Assembly: GCF_019209835.1 (NCBI RefSeq)
Contig: NZ_JAHUTS010000002.1
Span: forward strand, 62,001 to 126,000
Direction of reading: 5' to 3'
DNA length: 64,000 nt
Origin: Enterovibrio paralichthyis
Lineage (GTDB): Bacteria > Pseudomonadota > Gammaproteobacteria > Enterobacterales > Vibrionaceae
Below are positions 26,194 through 34,448 of this stretch, piece after piece; position 1 is the first letter of the stretch, and each line of letters starts with the position of its first letter. Under the pieces are notes generated by a model. It made no database searches. It had not been told where the DNA came from and saw only the letters and a program-made list of their open reading frames with translations. The position numbers and the translations under genes are program-made.

Positions 26194-26694
26194 ATGGTGA
26201 AACTCAACATCCTCTGTTTCGGCAATATTCTTCATGGTGATGATGGTATCGGCGCTGAAATTGCCCGCCGTCTGCTGGATTGCGAATTGCCCGAAAACGT
26301 CGAAGTGTTTGACGTGGGTACACAAGGGCTAAACGCTTTACCGCTTTTCAGCCAGTGTTCCCATTTGCTGATTGTTGATGCAGCAGAGCTTGGGTTATCA
26401 CCCGGAGAATGGCAGTTTATCGAGCCAAGCCAGATGCTTTCAGAGAGTAATGCTGACCATGCTGGCGGGGTCGGATACTTGCTGAAAGCCGCGCACGCAG
26501 TCACGCACCCAATGCCAATTTTGACCATTTTAGGCGTGCAAAAGGGGAACATAGCAGCATTTTCGCCACACTTATCCAACCCAGTGATGGTAAAGCTGCA
26601 CGAGTGTATTGAACAAATAGTGACGTTGTCACGTGATTTAACAGCCAACACCCGCCACGCTGCAGCGCAAATTGGGGGCAGGGGGAAAGCATGA
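26194..26694 (+). CDS. hupD: Hydrogenase maturation endopeptidase (HyaD/HupD family)
   Basis: A 166-residue protease with CFGNILHGDDGIGAEIARRL (nickel-ligand acid), LLIVDAAELG (second Asp) and NADHAGGVGYLLKAA (His ligand). It would cleave the C-terminal tail of the preceding large subunit. The gene is separate in sequence from hoxW, as expected since these proteases are substrate-specific. It overlaps the following kinase by 4 bp. A matS site and a GGGCAGGG (KOPS-type) octamer lie near its 3' end. Confidence 0.88.
   Translation: MVKLNILCFGNILHGDDGIGAEIARRLLDCELPENVEVFDVGTQGLNALPLFSQCSHLLIVDAAELGLSPGEWQFIEPSQMLSESNADHAGGVGYLLKAAHAVTHPMPILTILGVQKGNIAAFSPHLSNPVMVKLHECIEQIVTLSRDLTANTRHAAAQIGGRGKA
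26620..26632. promoter_or_regulatory. matS site in the maturation protease gene
   Basis: GTGACGTTGTCAC, perfect match to GTGACRNYGTCAC. Confidence 0.85.
26676..26683 (+). promoter_or_regulatory. KOPS-type octamer
   Basis: GGGCAGGG matches the FtsK-orienting sequence GGGNAGGG and points toward the dif site at 31447. A single octamer has little statistical weight. Confidence 0.35.
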
Positions 26695-28873
26695 CCACGC
26701 CCAAGCTGAAAAAGAGTGACATTGAGATCCTGCTTGAGGAAAACCAACGCCTACGGCAGGAAATTGATGCGCTTTACGCTGCGGCAGATGCCAGAGAGCA
26801 GCAGTTGTTGGCCGCGACACACGCCATGGATGACATCCTTCTGGAGATGGAATCCCAGCGGAATACGCTCAAACGCAAAAACAAGCAACTGTTGGAACTG
26901 AACGCCTATATCCGCAGCATCAATGATGCGATGAACAGCATTTTGGTGGTGGTTGATATAAGTGGTCAGGTAACTCAAACCAACCGCGTTTTTTCAGAAG
27001 ATCTGGGTTGGACGGAGGAAGAACTTCCCCAGATCCATGTTGATATGCTGTTTCCTGCCGATGTGCTGGCGCGGCTGGCTAAAGATTCCGGTTTATCCTC
27101 CGGGTCGCTGGTTGTTTCTTTTATTACCCATCGCGGTCAGCTTGAATTTGAAATGCCGCTTCTCAAAATCGACGGCACGATTACTGACGCTGTGTATCTG
27201 GTAAAAGGCGAGCAGTTCTACAGCCATCAGGGAAAACTGCAGGGGATATTGCTTACAGCCACTGACATTTCAGAGCTTCGCAACGTGAACTGGCGCTGCT
27301 TCAAAGTGAGGAAGCCCTGCAAATCGCGAAAGCGGAAGCCGATGCGGCCAATCAGGCCAAAGGGGATTTTCTGGCAAACATGAGCCATGAAATTCGCACG
27401 CCGCTCAACGCGATCATTGGTTTCACCAAGCTATGCCTGCACTCGTCACTCACTGAGAAGCAACGCGACCATCTGAACAAAGTCGATGTCGCCTCCCATT
27501 CGCTTTCACATCTCATCAATGACGTGCTGGATCTGTCGAAGATCGAAGCGGGAAAATTGGAGATGGAGTGTGTCTCTTTCAATCTTCATCAAGTGCTCAG
27601 CAACGTCCGTCATGTGATGTGGTTTGAAATCGCCCGGCGCGGTTTAACGTTTAGCATGCACCTTGACCCTGATGTACCTTCCCATCTGAAAGGTGATCCG
27701 CTGCGGCTGCAACAGGTGTTGGTTAACCTGATTGGCAACGCGGTGAAGTTTACTGACAACGGCGAAGTGAGCGTGGCTGTCTCCCGCAAGAAAAATCGGG
27801 CGAAGAAGAGTGCGACGCTGATATTCCGGGTCAAGGACACCGGTATCGGCATGACGGAAAAGCAGCTGTCGAGACTGTTCAGCAAGTACCACCAGGCTGA
27901 TCCTTCCACAACGCGGCGCTTTGGCGGTACCGGGCTTGGGCTGACGATCAGCCGCAAACTGATTGGCTTGATGAACGGTGATATCAGCATTCAAAGCGTT
28001 TACGGCGAGGGCACCCAATGCGAGTTCTCTGCGAAATTCGCATTGGCCAGTGACACCGAACAGCCGCACGTTGGAATGCCAGAGCCCAATGAAACACCTG
28101 CTTTGCCACAAATCAGCACACTCGAGGGCGCGCATGTTCTGGTGGTGGATGACAACTCCATCAACCGGGAAATGATCCGTGAGCTGCTGGGTTCACTCGG
28201 GATGATTGTTGATCAGGTCAGCTCCGGTGAGCTGGCTATTGACGCCATAAATCGACAAGTTTACTCCTTGATTTTGATGGATTTACGCATGGCGGGCATG
28301 GATGGCATTGAGACAACCAAAGCACTGCGCAAACTCCCGAATGGAAAGCAAACCCCGGTGATTGCCCTGACCGCAAACACCACGGGAAACATGGCGGAAA
28401 CCTGCTTGCGTGCGGGTATGGATGACTACCTGCCCAAGCCAGTTGATTTCAGGCGGCTGATTCAGGTAATTGCCAGTCATTTACAGCACTCTGTGCCTCT
28501 CAACCAACAAGCGGAGCCAGATTCTTCCGCCGTTTACGAACCTGCCCAGGCGTTACTCCGCGTTGGTTCTAACCTGAAGGTGTACCTGAATATGGTGCAG
28601 CGTTTTCTCGACCAATACGATGACCATGTGCAGGCGATTGGAGTCGCCATTCAGGACAATGATTTCGCCACTATGAAGCACAAACTCCATGAATTAAAAG
28701 GTGTTGCGGCCACATTGGGCGCAGAGAAACTAAGATTAGTGTGTGCAGAAAAAGAAGCCTTGGTGCTCGAAAGAGCAAATGGAGAGCAGGGGGCTTACAC
28801 CGACGTGTTGGACGAACTCTCCGTATTGGAACCGCAGTTACGCCAATACCTTGCTGAACATCCGTTGAAATAG
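26691..28873 (+). pseudogene. Hybrid sensor kinase (HoxJ/HupT position), frameshifted
   Basis: Two reading frames make one protein of about 727 residues: coiled coil (1-75), PAS-like domain (about 80-200), HisKA (NMSHEIRTPLNAIIGF), HATPase (NLIGNAVKFT, GTGLGLTIS), receiver (VLVVDDNSINREM; LILMDLRMAGMDG) and a C-terminal HPt domain (KHKLHELKGVAATLGAEKL). The frame breaks after base 27284: AAC GTG AAC should read AAC CGT GAA CTG, so one C appears lost. After the shift, frame 2 continues as LALLQSEEALQIAKAEAD before the kinase. It follows the hydrogenase, where HoxJ/HupT sits in known H2-sensing systems. As written, only the PAS part (with a 20-residue junk tail) and perhaps an internally started kinase would be made. 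It could also be a sequencing error. Confidence 0.8.
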
Positions 28874-28900
28874 CGCACAGCCCCAAAGGAGTGATCGCCA

Positions 28901-30145
28901 ATGCGAGAAACAAAGCCACTGGATAAGGTCGCGACCATCGCCGTTATCGACGATTCTGTTCCTTTGTGCGAAATGCTTTGTGATCTGCTCAATGAAGAAG
29001 GCTACCTGACGCAAGGTTACTTTTCAGGGCAAACTGCCTTGGAGGGCATGGCCGACACTCCGCCGGATCTGATCTTGCTCGATATCGATATGCCGTATAT
29101 GGACGGTTTCGAGGTCTGCGAACGCATTCAGTCTTCTTCGCTTCTTAAACAGATTCCGGTGCTTTTCATCAGCAGTTACAGTGATTTAGATGACAAACTT
29201 AAAGCGTTTAGCTGCGGCGCGCGGGATTATGTCACCAAGCCAATCCAACTGGCTGAAGTGAAAGCCAGGATTGAAACCCATTTATCACTTCGCGCGTACC
29301 AGCAAGCACTGGAAGCCAAGAACGAAACACTGGCAAAAACGCTGGCAGAATTGAAAGCAACACAACAACAATTGGTGCAGACAGAAAAGCTGGCGGCGCT
29401 CGGTCAAGTCGTGGCTGGCGTGGCGCATGAAATCAATAATCCTGTGAGCTTTATCATCGGTAATGGTCATGTATTGAAGCGCAATGCGGAACGCATCGAA
29501 AGCTACCTCACTGATGTTCACCAACAATCTTTGCCTTCTTCAATTTTGGCGCGTCGTGAATCTCTGCGAATCGACAATGTAGTCAGTGATATTTCTCCCT
29601 TGGTCGGTGATGTGCTTGAAGCGGCCAGCCGGGTAAGCGCGATTGTCGACGATCTTGGTTTATTCTGTTCCCAGCAACATGCTGACAAATCAACGCTTAA
29701 GCTCAGTGAGCTTGTCGCCGATGCCATCAAATGGGTGACTGCAAACCGCGGGTTCGAATACGCAATATCACTCGAACTTGATGATTCAATTCAGGTTATT
29801 GGGAATAAACGGCAACTGGTTCAGGTCATTATTAACCTGCTGAACAACGGGCTTGATGCCTGCAAGGGCCAACAGTTTTCGCCGCAGATTGTGCTAACAA
29901 GCGGTATCGGCAGTACCCAAAATCAGGCCTGGCTGAGTATCAGCGACAACGGCCCGGGGATTTCAGACGGCCATGTTCAGAAGATTTTCGACCCTTTCTT
30001 TACCACCAAAAAAGTGGGCGAGGGCATGGGACTCGGTCTGGCAATTTGCCACCGTTTAATCGCTGAACATGGCGGGGATCTTACCGTGCAAAACCTACCT
30101 GAAGGCGGTGCCAAGTTTACGATTTCACTGCCAATCACCGATTAA
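28901..30145 (+). CDS. Receiver-histidine kinase protein (HupT-like kinase core)
   Basis: A 414-residue cytoplasmic protein with an N-terminal receiver domain (LILLDIDMPYMDGFEVC, phospho-Asp; YVTKPIQ), a coiled linker (about 130-170), a phosphoacceptor motif QVVAGVAHEINNPVSFIIGN, and a HATPase domain (IINLLNNGLDACKG; GEGMGLGLAICHRL). The HEINNP type resembles NtrB/HupT/HoxJ kinases, so it may be the partner that controls HoxA. It starts 27 bp after the hybrid kinase and runs 4 bp into the opposing cbbR gene. No membrane segment or sensory domain is visible, so input probably comes through the receiver. Confidence 0.85.
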   Translation: MRETKPLDKVATIAVIDDSVPLCEMLCDLLNEEGYLTQGYFSGQTALEGMADTPPDLILLDIDMPYMDGFEVCERIQSSSLLKQIPVLFISSYSDLDDKLKAFSCGARDYVTKPIQLAEVKARIETHLSLRAYQQALEAKNETLAKTLAELKATQQQLVQTEKLAALGQVVAGVAHEINNPVSFIIGNGHVLKRNAERIESYLTDVHQQSLPSSILARRESLRIDNVVSDISPLVGDVLEAASRVSAIVDDLGLFCSQQHADKSTLKLSELVADAIKWVTANRGFEYAISLELDDSIQVIGNKRQLVQVIINLLNNGLDACKGQQFSPQIVLTSGIGSTQNQAWLSISDNGPGISDGHVQKIFDPFFTTKKVGEGMGLGLAICHRLIAEHGGDLTVQNLPEGGAKFTISLPITD

Positions 30146-31053
30146 TCGACGCTTTTAAAGCGGCTGGTATCAGTGCCTTCCAACAAAAATTCGCAGAAAG
30201 CCTGCGCAATGGGTGTCAGGCGCTTCTCGGTGCGGTGTACCAAATACCAATGCCGTAGGATCGGCATTTCCTCTACATCCAACACGACCAAACGACCGGT
30301 TTCCAGCTCCTGTTCAATGGAATGCAGTGAGACAATTCCGAGGTAAAGTCCGGCGGAAACCGCTTGTTTGATTGCTTCGGTGGCACTCATTTCCGCGCCG
30401 ACATTCAGCGTTAAATCATGGGCATGGAAGAATCGCTCGATAGCAAAGCGTGTTCCTGAACCCAACTCCCGTACCACCATGGATTCCTCAGCTATACGCG
30501 CCAGGGATATCTGCTTTTCATCACGCAAAGGATGATTAGCCGGCGCGATAACCACCAACGGGTTCTCCATAAAAGCTGTGGCTTTCACGTCGATATCTGA
30601 AGGTGGCTTGCCCATGATTAACAGGTCACAGTCATTGTTTTTCAGTGCTTTAAGTAAGGTTTCCCGGTTGGTGACATCAAGCGAAACCTGAATATCCGGA
30701 TATACTTTTATAAAGGACGCCAACAACGTTGCCGAGAAGTAGTTGGCCGTGCTGGCCACCGTGACTTTGAGTTTTCCGTGCTTGTGCGTTTTAAGCTTCT
30801 CAAGCGCCAGCTCAGTGGCTTTGAAGTCCTGCAGGATTTGGTTGCAGTGGAGCAACAGCTCGTCGCCAGCCGAGGTTAAATTGAGGGATTTGCCGATCAT
30901 TTCAAAAAGAGGCAGCCCGACATTGTCTTCCAGTTGGCGTATTTGCATGGAAACGGCAGGCTGCGTCAGAAACAACGCCTCAGCAGCTTTGGTGTAGCTG
31001 AGATGACTTGCAACGCCGTGGAAGATTTTCAACTGCCTGAGAGTAATGTGCAT
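30142..31053 (-). CDS. cbbR: LysR-type regulator, CbbR-like
   Basis: A 303-residue LysR protein. The N-terminal winged helix MHITLRQLKIFHGVASHLSYTKAAEALFLTQPAVSMQIRQLE is followed by a two-lobe effector domain. The first 70 residues have the CbbR-specific pattern (TLRQL, LTQPAVSMQIRQLE, GLPLFE IGKSLNLT). CbbR activates Calvin-cycle operons in response to metabolites such as RuBP or NADPH. Here it lies about 22 kb from cbbAPF, convergent with the kinase gene and pointing away from dif. In many autotrophs cbbLS lie divergently beside cbbR; here dif and a prophage occupy that position, so RuBisCO genes, if present, are elsewhere. RBS GAGG. Confidence 0.82.
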   Translation of the reverse strand: MHITLRQLKIFHGVASHLSYTKAAEALFLTQPAVSMQIRQLEDNVGLPLFEMIGKSLNLTSAGDELLLHCNQILQDFKATELALEKLKTHKHGKLKVTVASTANYFSATLLASFIKVYPDIQVSLDVTNRETLLKALKNNDCDLLIMGKPPSDIDVKATAFMENPLVVIAPANHPLRDEKQISLARIAEESMVVRELGSGTRFAIERFFHAHDLTLNVGAEMSATEAIKQAVSAGLYLGIVSLHSIEQELETGRLVVLDVEEMPILRHWYLVHRTEKRLTPIAQAFCEFLLEGTDTSRFKSVD

Positions 31054-31446
31054 GGAGAGCCTCTATAACTGCCAAAGGTAGAAGAACCTAAGCACAGAGC
31101 AGAACACACCAGACAACAAACGTCAGGAACGACGCGGCATGCAGCGACGGGTTTGTACCGAGATACACGATGTCGCCACGCGAAATGGAAACCAGGCTTC
31201 CGGTTTGGAAAGCCCGCATCCACAAGCCTCAAACCAAGCTTGAGCGCCAGCCAAGCGTTAATCAGATAATTCACCAAAGGTTGAAGAACCCAATTGGAAC
31301 AGAATGATCCAATACAGGGTTCTTAGAGAATTGGTAATTATCTATTTTATGGTAAATAGATAATTACGTTTAATAGACTGAAATCGTTGAAGAAAGAGGG
31401 TCATTGCAGGCATCAGGGAACCACATTTCGCGTAGCTGCACATCAT
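31054..31446. other. Intergenic region between cbbR and dif, with two palindromes
   Basis: About 390 bp without a convincing gene. It contains two strong dyads. The first, at 31284-31324, is a nested one: AAGAACCC/GGGTTCTT outside and ATTGGA/TCCAAT inside. The second, at 31334-31367, has perfect 14-bp arms GTAATTATCTATTT/AAATAGATAATTAC around six bases. They could be operators, or hairpins near the terminus. The cbbR promoter must lie at 31054-31250. Confidence 0.6.
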
Positions 31447-31474
31447 ATTTAACATAATATACATAATGCGCACT
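31447..31474. other. dif: Chromosomal dif site (left prophage boundary)
   Basis: Three parts: ATTTAACATAA (XerD arm), TATACA (centre), TAATGCGCACT (XerC arm). Read on the other strand it differs by one central base from Vibrio cholerae dif1 as I remember it. It is the XerCD recombination site where chromosome dimers are resolved and marks the replication terminus. It is also the left junction of the prophage. Confidence 0.9.
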
Positions 31475-31718
31475 AGGAGGTTAAGTGTTAACAAAGCTGA
31501 CAGCACACCGAATTTTGCGAAATGCTTGCCTCCAAGTATATGAATTCTATGTGCAAATTTTGGTAACGTCTAATTTCCTCTTGTTGAGGCATTGCCTCGA
31601 TTACTGCACACTTGCGCCGATATTTTTTCGAGCATCCGGCCTTTGGGTCGTTTTGATAGAAAGTATCAATGGTGCGCGCCATTACCTATCGAAAATAACA
31701 ATCAATAAGGAAGTAAAA

Positions 31719-31739
31719 ATGCGAGGTAACGCATGTTAA
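31719..31739 (+). other. Possible six-residue leader ORF
   Basis: ATG CGA GGT AAC GCA TGT TAA follows AAGGAAG and ends inside the start of the next gene (ATGTTAA overlap at 31733-31739). Such an overlapping mini-ORF could couple translation to the downstream gene. Not proven to be translated. Confidence 0.3.
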
Positions 31740-32161
31740 TTGATGCCTTTCGAACGCTCTTTTGGCGCGAATTCCCAACCATTCAGGACGGCGCAGCCTA
31801 TTTTCATGTTAAGCCCATCACAGTCAGACGCTGGCTAGACGGCTCCGTCCCGGTCAATCCCATGGCGGAAAAACTGCTTATCATCAAATCGCGTGGCTAC
31901 CTGCCAAACGATACCAACTGGCACGGTTTCCGGGTCAACGAAGAACGCGCGGTGATCATCACACCGGACGGCCGCGAGTTTGCGCCCCGCGAACTGGAAG
32001 GCTTTCCGCTGTGGCGTGACCAGTACCATGCATTAAAAGACCGTTACGGTCTGATTGAGCGCCCGCCTGTGCGGCCGCCTTTGGAGCCGGTACAGGTCTA
32101 CCGTGGCGGTAAACGTCGCCAGCCTGCTCCTTGGATACCTACTCGGGACAAAATGAAGTGA
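31733..32161 (+). CDS. Phage DNA-binding-type protein (DUF3653-like)
   Basis: A 142-residue protein. The N-terminus (FPTIQDGAAYFHVKPITVRRWLDGSVPVNPMAEKLLII) looks like a helix-turn-helix that reads a single operator, followed by a small beta domain (WHGFRVNEERAVIITPDGREFAPRELEGFPLWRD) and a Pro-rich basic tail. The pattern matches DUF3653 proteins found in Vibrio phages, probably regulators. Upstream, 31475-31732 holds no other gene but an AT-rich promoter zone; GAGGTAACGC precedes the start. Confidence 0.7.
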   Translation: MLIDAFRTLFWREFPTIQDGAAYFHVKPITVRRWLDGSVPVNPMAEKLLIIKSRGYLPNDTNWHGFRVNEERAVIITPDGREFAPRELEGFPLWRDQYHALKDRYGLIERPPVRPPLEPVQVYRGGKRRQPAPWIPTRDKMK

Positions 32162-32292
32162 TTGCAAAGCCCGCATTCGTGGGCTTTTATAAATATCGGT
32201 TTTTGGGAGAAAATTTGTTGTTTAACAATAAAATTCCCGGAGCTATTAGAGTAATATGCTGTAACCTCATGAAAGCCATAACTGGAGAAGCA

Positions 32293-33300
32293 ATGGCCAA
32301 AAAAATCAGTATTTTTAATAACAAAGGAGGCGTTGGAAAAACAACGTATCTCTACCACATCGCCCATCTGCTAGCAGAGCAAGGTAAGCGAGTATTGATG
32401 GTTGATCTGGACTCTCAGTGCAACCTATCCGCGTATAGCATGGACGATAAATCCTTACTGAAAAGCTGGGGAGGAAGTCGTGGCCATGGTGGTAATAGTA
32501 TTTGGCGCATCATTGAACCAATTTATAAAGGTATCGGTGACCATCACAAAAGACAACCAAGTAGCGTTGGTGACAACAGCAACCTATTTATTGTGCCTGG
32601 TGATGTTTCACTGAGTAGTTTTGAGGACTTACTTGGTGATACGTGGAATGGTGCAAAAGGTGGAGCCGAGCAGCCATTGCGCGTGCAAAGTGCTATCCAC
32701 CGCTACATTGATTGGTGTGCAAACAAAATTAATGCGGATGTGGTTATGTTGGACTTGGGTCCGAACCTAGGTGCCCTTAACCGTTCGGTTCTAGCTTCAA
32801 GTGACTATTTTATTGTGCCAATGTCTCCAGACTTGTTTTCTATTCGAGGCACAGAAAACCTCGGTAAAAAGCTAGCTCTGTGGCACAAAGAATGGAAACA
32901 ATGCCATGATGCTTGGGGGGATGATGATTCAATTTCACTTCCAAATGGTCGCCCTCAGTTTTTGGGTTTTGTTACTCAGCAACATAACCTCAGAAACAAT
33001 GCTTCGGGTATGACAAAGGGTTGGAAAATCTTCGGTGACCAAGTAGAGGGAGCGGTTCAAACCAACATCATTGATATTTTGGAACCGCTTGGGCAAGTTT
33101 ATAAGTGGCCAAATGATGAAGGCTCACAACTGGGCGCTATTCCTAACTTGCACAGCTTGATTCCGTATTCTCTGGACGCAAAAAAACCCGTTTTTCACTG
33201 TACATCTAAAGATGGCCTTACTGGTGCCCACATCACCACCGCAAGACAAAGTCGCAATCATTTTGACCAAATTATGGAACGACTGTTATCTGTTGTTTGA
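32293..33300 (+). CDS. ParA-family ATPase
   Basis: A 335-residue ParA/MinD-type ATPase. Deviant Walker A FNNKGGVGKTTYLYHIAHLL at residues 8-27, Walker A' RVLMVDLDSQCNLS, and Walker B VVMLDLGPNLGALNRSVLASSDYFIVPMSPD. Such proteins move plasmid or chromosome DNA with a ParB partner, but no ParB gene or obvious parS repeats lie next to it. Base composition is more AT-rich than in the capsid genes, suggesting separate acquisition. ATG at 32293 behind GGAGAAG is chosen; the longer upstream frame overlaps the DUF3653 gene. A terminator follows directly. Confidence 0.88.
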   Translation: MAKKISIFNNKGGVGKTTYLYHIAHLLAEQGKRVLMVDLDSQCNLSAYSMDDKSLLKSWGGSRGHGGNSIWRIIEPIYKGIGDHHKRQPSSVGDNSNLFIVPGDVSLSSFEDLLGDTWNGAKGGAEQPLRVQSAIHRYIDWCANKINADVVMLDLGPNLGALNRSVLASSDYFIVPMSPDLFSIRGTENLGKKLALWHKEWKQCHDAWGDDDSISLPNGRPQFLGFVTQQHNLRNNASGMTKGWKIFGDQVEGAVQTNIIDILEPLGQVYKWPNDEGSQLGAIPNLHSLIPYSLDAKKPVFHCTSKDGLTGAHITTARQSRNHFDQIMERLLSVV

Positions 33301-33306
33301 TCTAGT

Positions 33307-33329
33307 AGCCCGCTTATGCGGGCTTTTTT
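33307..33329 (+). terminator. Intrinsic terminator after parA-like gene
   Basis: AGCCCGC, loop TTAT, GCGGGCT, then TTTTT. It separates the + strand genes from the leftward structural operon that ends at 33332. Confidence 0.9.
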
Positions 33330-33331
33330 CT

Positions 33332-33496
33332 TTAAATCAACTTCCGTTGCTTGCGGGCTTGCGCGCCTTTCTTACCTGCAGCACTCAATTTCTTGCGCAT
33401 AGTCGCTGCGAACTTGCGATCATTTTTCCACTTGCGGGCGGTGGCTTGACCACCCTTTTTACCGGCTTGTTTCACCGTGGGTGATTTCGTTGGCAT
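33332..33496 (-). CDS. Very basic 54-residue phage protein
   Basis: Reads MPTKSPTVKQAGKKGG then QATARKWKNDRKFA and ends KQRKLI: about 18 Lys/Arg in 54 residues and only two acids at most, no hydrophobic helix. Probably binds or condenses DNA, or is a virion core protein. Its ATG overlaps the TGA of the preceding gene (ATGA), as in the rest of the operon. It is the last gene of the structural operon. Confidence 0.65.
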   Translation of the reverse strand: MPTKSPTVKQAGKKGGQATARKWKNDRKFAATMRKKLSAAGKKGAQARKQRKLI

Positions 33497-33651
33497 CAGT
33501 TCACCTTGCTTTCTAACTGGCGGATTCGGGTTTCATGGTCGCTGAGTTTGTCTTTCATCCAGCGCACATCGACTTTAAGTGCGACAACGGTCAGCACCGA
33601 CGACAACAAGGCCGTGGCGGCGGAGGTGCCGAGAATCGGGAGTAGATCCAT
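33496..33651 (-). CDS. Small membrane protein with coiled-coil tail
   Basis: 51 residues: MDLLPILGTSAATALLSSVLTVVALKV is one membrane helix, then WMKDKLSDHETRIRQLESKVN, a heptad-type coiled coil. The ATG at 33651 has AAAGGGCG upstream and follows the previous stop closely. Possibly a lysis accessory (Rz-like) or virion membrane protein; I cannot tell which. Confidence 0.6.
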   Translation of the reverse strand: MDLLPILGTSAATALLSSVLTVVALKVDVRWMKDKLSDHETRIRQLESKVN

Positions 33652-33652
33652 A

Positions 33653-33871
33653 TCAGCGCCCTTTCTGCTCATTGCGGAACGTTTCCCAAAGGCCAAGCCC
33701 CAACATGCCGAGGGTGGCCAGTGAGCCCCCGAACTGTGGGTCGCCACTATTCGGGATTTCAACGGTCAGCAGTTCATTGACGCCGCCCGCCGTCAGGGCG
33801 GAGCCTGCCAGCAGTGCCAAGCCCTTGAATGTACTTGGCTGTTTCATCAGGTTTTTTACATACTTTTTCAT
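33653..33871 (-). CDS. Small membrane protein, possible holin
   Basis: 72 residues with two hydrophobic stretches (GLALLAGSALTAGGV and LATLGMLGLGLWETF) separated by a short polar loop and a basic N-terminus MKKYVKNLMKQ. The layout is that of a small class II holin or of a PM2 inner-membrane protein. Start overlaps the stop of the upstream 33-residue gene. Confidence 0.55.
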   Translation of the reverse strand: MKKYVKNLMKQPSTFKGLALLAGSALTAGGVNELLTVEIPNSGDPQFGGSLATLGMLGLGLWETFRNEQKGR

Positions 33872-33969
33872 AGCAGCTTCCCTTGCTTCAAAAACTTCAC
33901 GGCATACGCGCCGAGCACCACGCCTGCCACGGACAGGCTCAACTTGATCGCAATGTCTTTCTTGGTCAT
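33868..33969 (-). CDS. 33-residue membrane micro-protein
   Basis: MTKKDIAIKLSLSVAG then VVLGAYAVKFLKQGKLL: one hydrophobic helix between basic ends. The start ATGA overlaps the stop of the hydrolase gene and the stop overlaps the next ATG, so it fits the chain of coupled genes exactly, which supports its reality. Confidence 0.6.
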   Translation of the reverse strand: MTKKDIAIKLSLSVAGVVLGAYAVKFLKQGKLL

Positions 33970-34445
33970 GCCATTTCGACTCCCGTCATCACGGTGGAAA
34001 GCGGATACACGCGCCCTACTTCCATGCGCGCCATGGCCTGCAACAGCTTGGCCAATACGTGCGGGTTGTCCACGTCCACCGGTGTGTTCACATCAAAGCC
34101 CGTCCACTTGGCGACCATGTTGGTGTAGTGGTTCGGGTCGTTGTTATCTTCCTTTGGCGCAAAGGTGCGGATAATCGCCGGAATGGTGTTTATCCCGCGC
34201 CGGTTGTAGCTTTTGAGGATTTTTGCTCCCGCACGAAAACCATATTCCGGCGAGATAAACGCCTCATAGTTGCGGTTATGGTCTGGCGTGGTTTCCCCTT
34301 GCCAGTCGTTCCCTTTACGGATATTCAGCGGGTTGTTATTGCGCACACCCATTGGCGCTGCGAGTCCGGTCATTTCAGCCACCTTGTCCCGTTTCCAGAA
34401 AATCAGGGCGGCGATAACCGCCCCTGTGATAAGTGCCGCTTTCAT
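33966..34445 (-). CDS. Virion-associated peptidoglycan hydrolase candidate
   Basis: 159 residues: an N-terminal membrane helix (ALITGAVIAALIFW), then RNNNPLNIRKGNDWQGE, YEAFISPEYGFRAGAKIL, IPAIIRTFAPKEDNNDPNHYTNMV and a C-terminal LAKLLQAMARMEVG. The RNNNPxNIR motif and the later TFAP..NDP.YTN block are common in phage structural lysozyme/transglycosylase-like proteins that open the murein on entry. PM2-like phages carry such an enzyme in the virion (P7). The catalytic residues cannot be named with certainty. Confidence 0.65.
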   Translation of the reverse strand: MKAALITGAVIAALIFWKRDKVAEMTGLAAPMGVRNNNPLNIRKGNDWQGETTPDHNRNYEAFISPEYGFRAGAKILKSYNRRGINTIPAIIRTFAPKEDNNDPNHYTNMVAKWTGFDVNTPVDVDNPHVLAKLLQAMARMEVGRVYPLSTVMTGVEMA

Positions 34446-34448
34446 GGC

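Noticed and set aside
26676..26683. KOPS skew as support for dif
   Set aside because: I found only one clear GGGNAGGG, too few for a skew claim; the dif assignment rests on its own sequence.
4917..31053. Hydrogenase/cbb region as a recent genomic island
   Set aside because: No integrase, tRNA or flanking repeats, composition like the neighbours, and matS sites inside; transfer is possible but not shown.
31029..31277. Open frame of 82 codons on the minus strand upstream of cbbR
   Set aside because: Overlaps the cbbR start, has Cys/Arg-rich noise composition and no ribosome site.
31485..31739. 84-codon frame at the left prophage end
   Set aside because: Starts inside AT-rich control DNA, no ribosome site, no family; only its last six codons form a possible leader.
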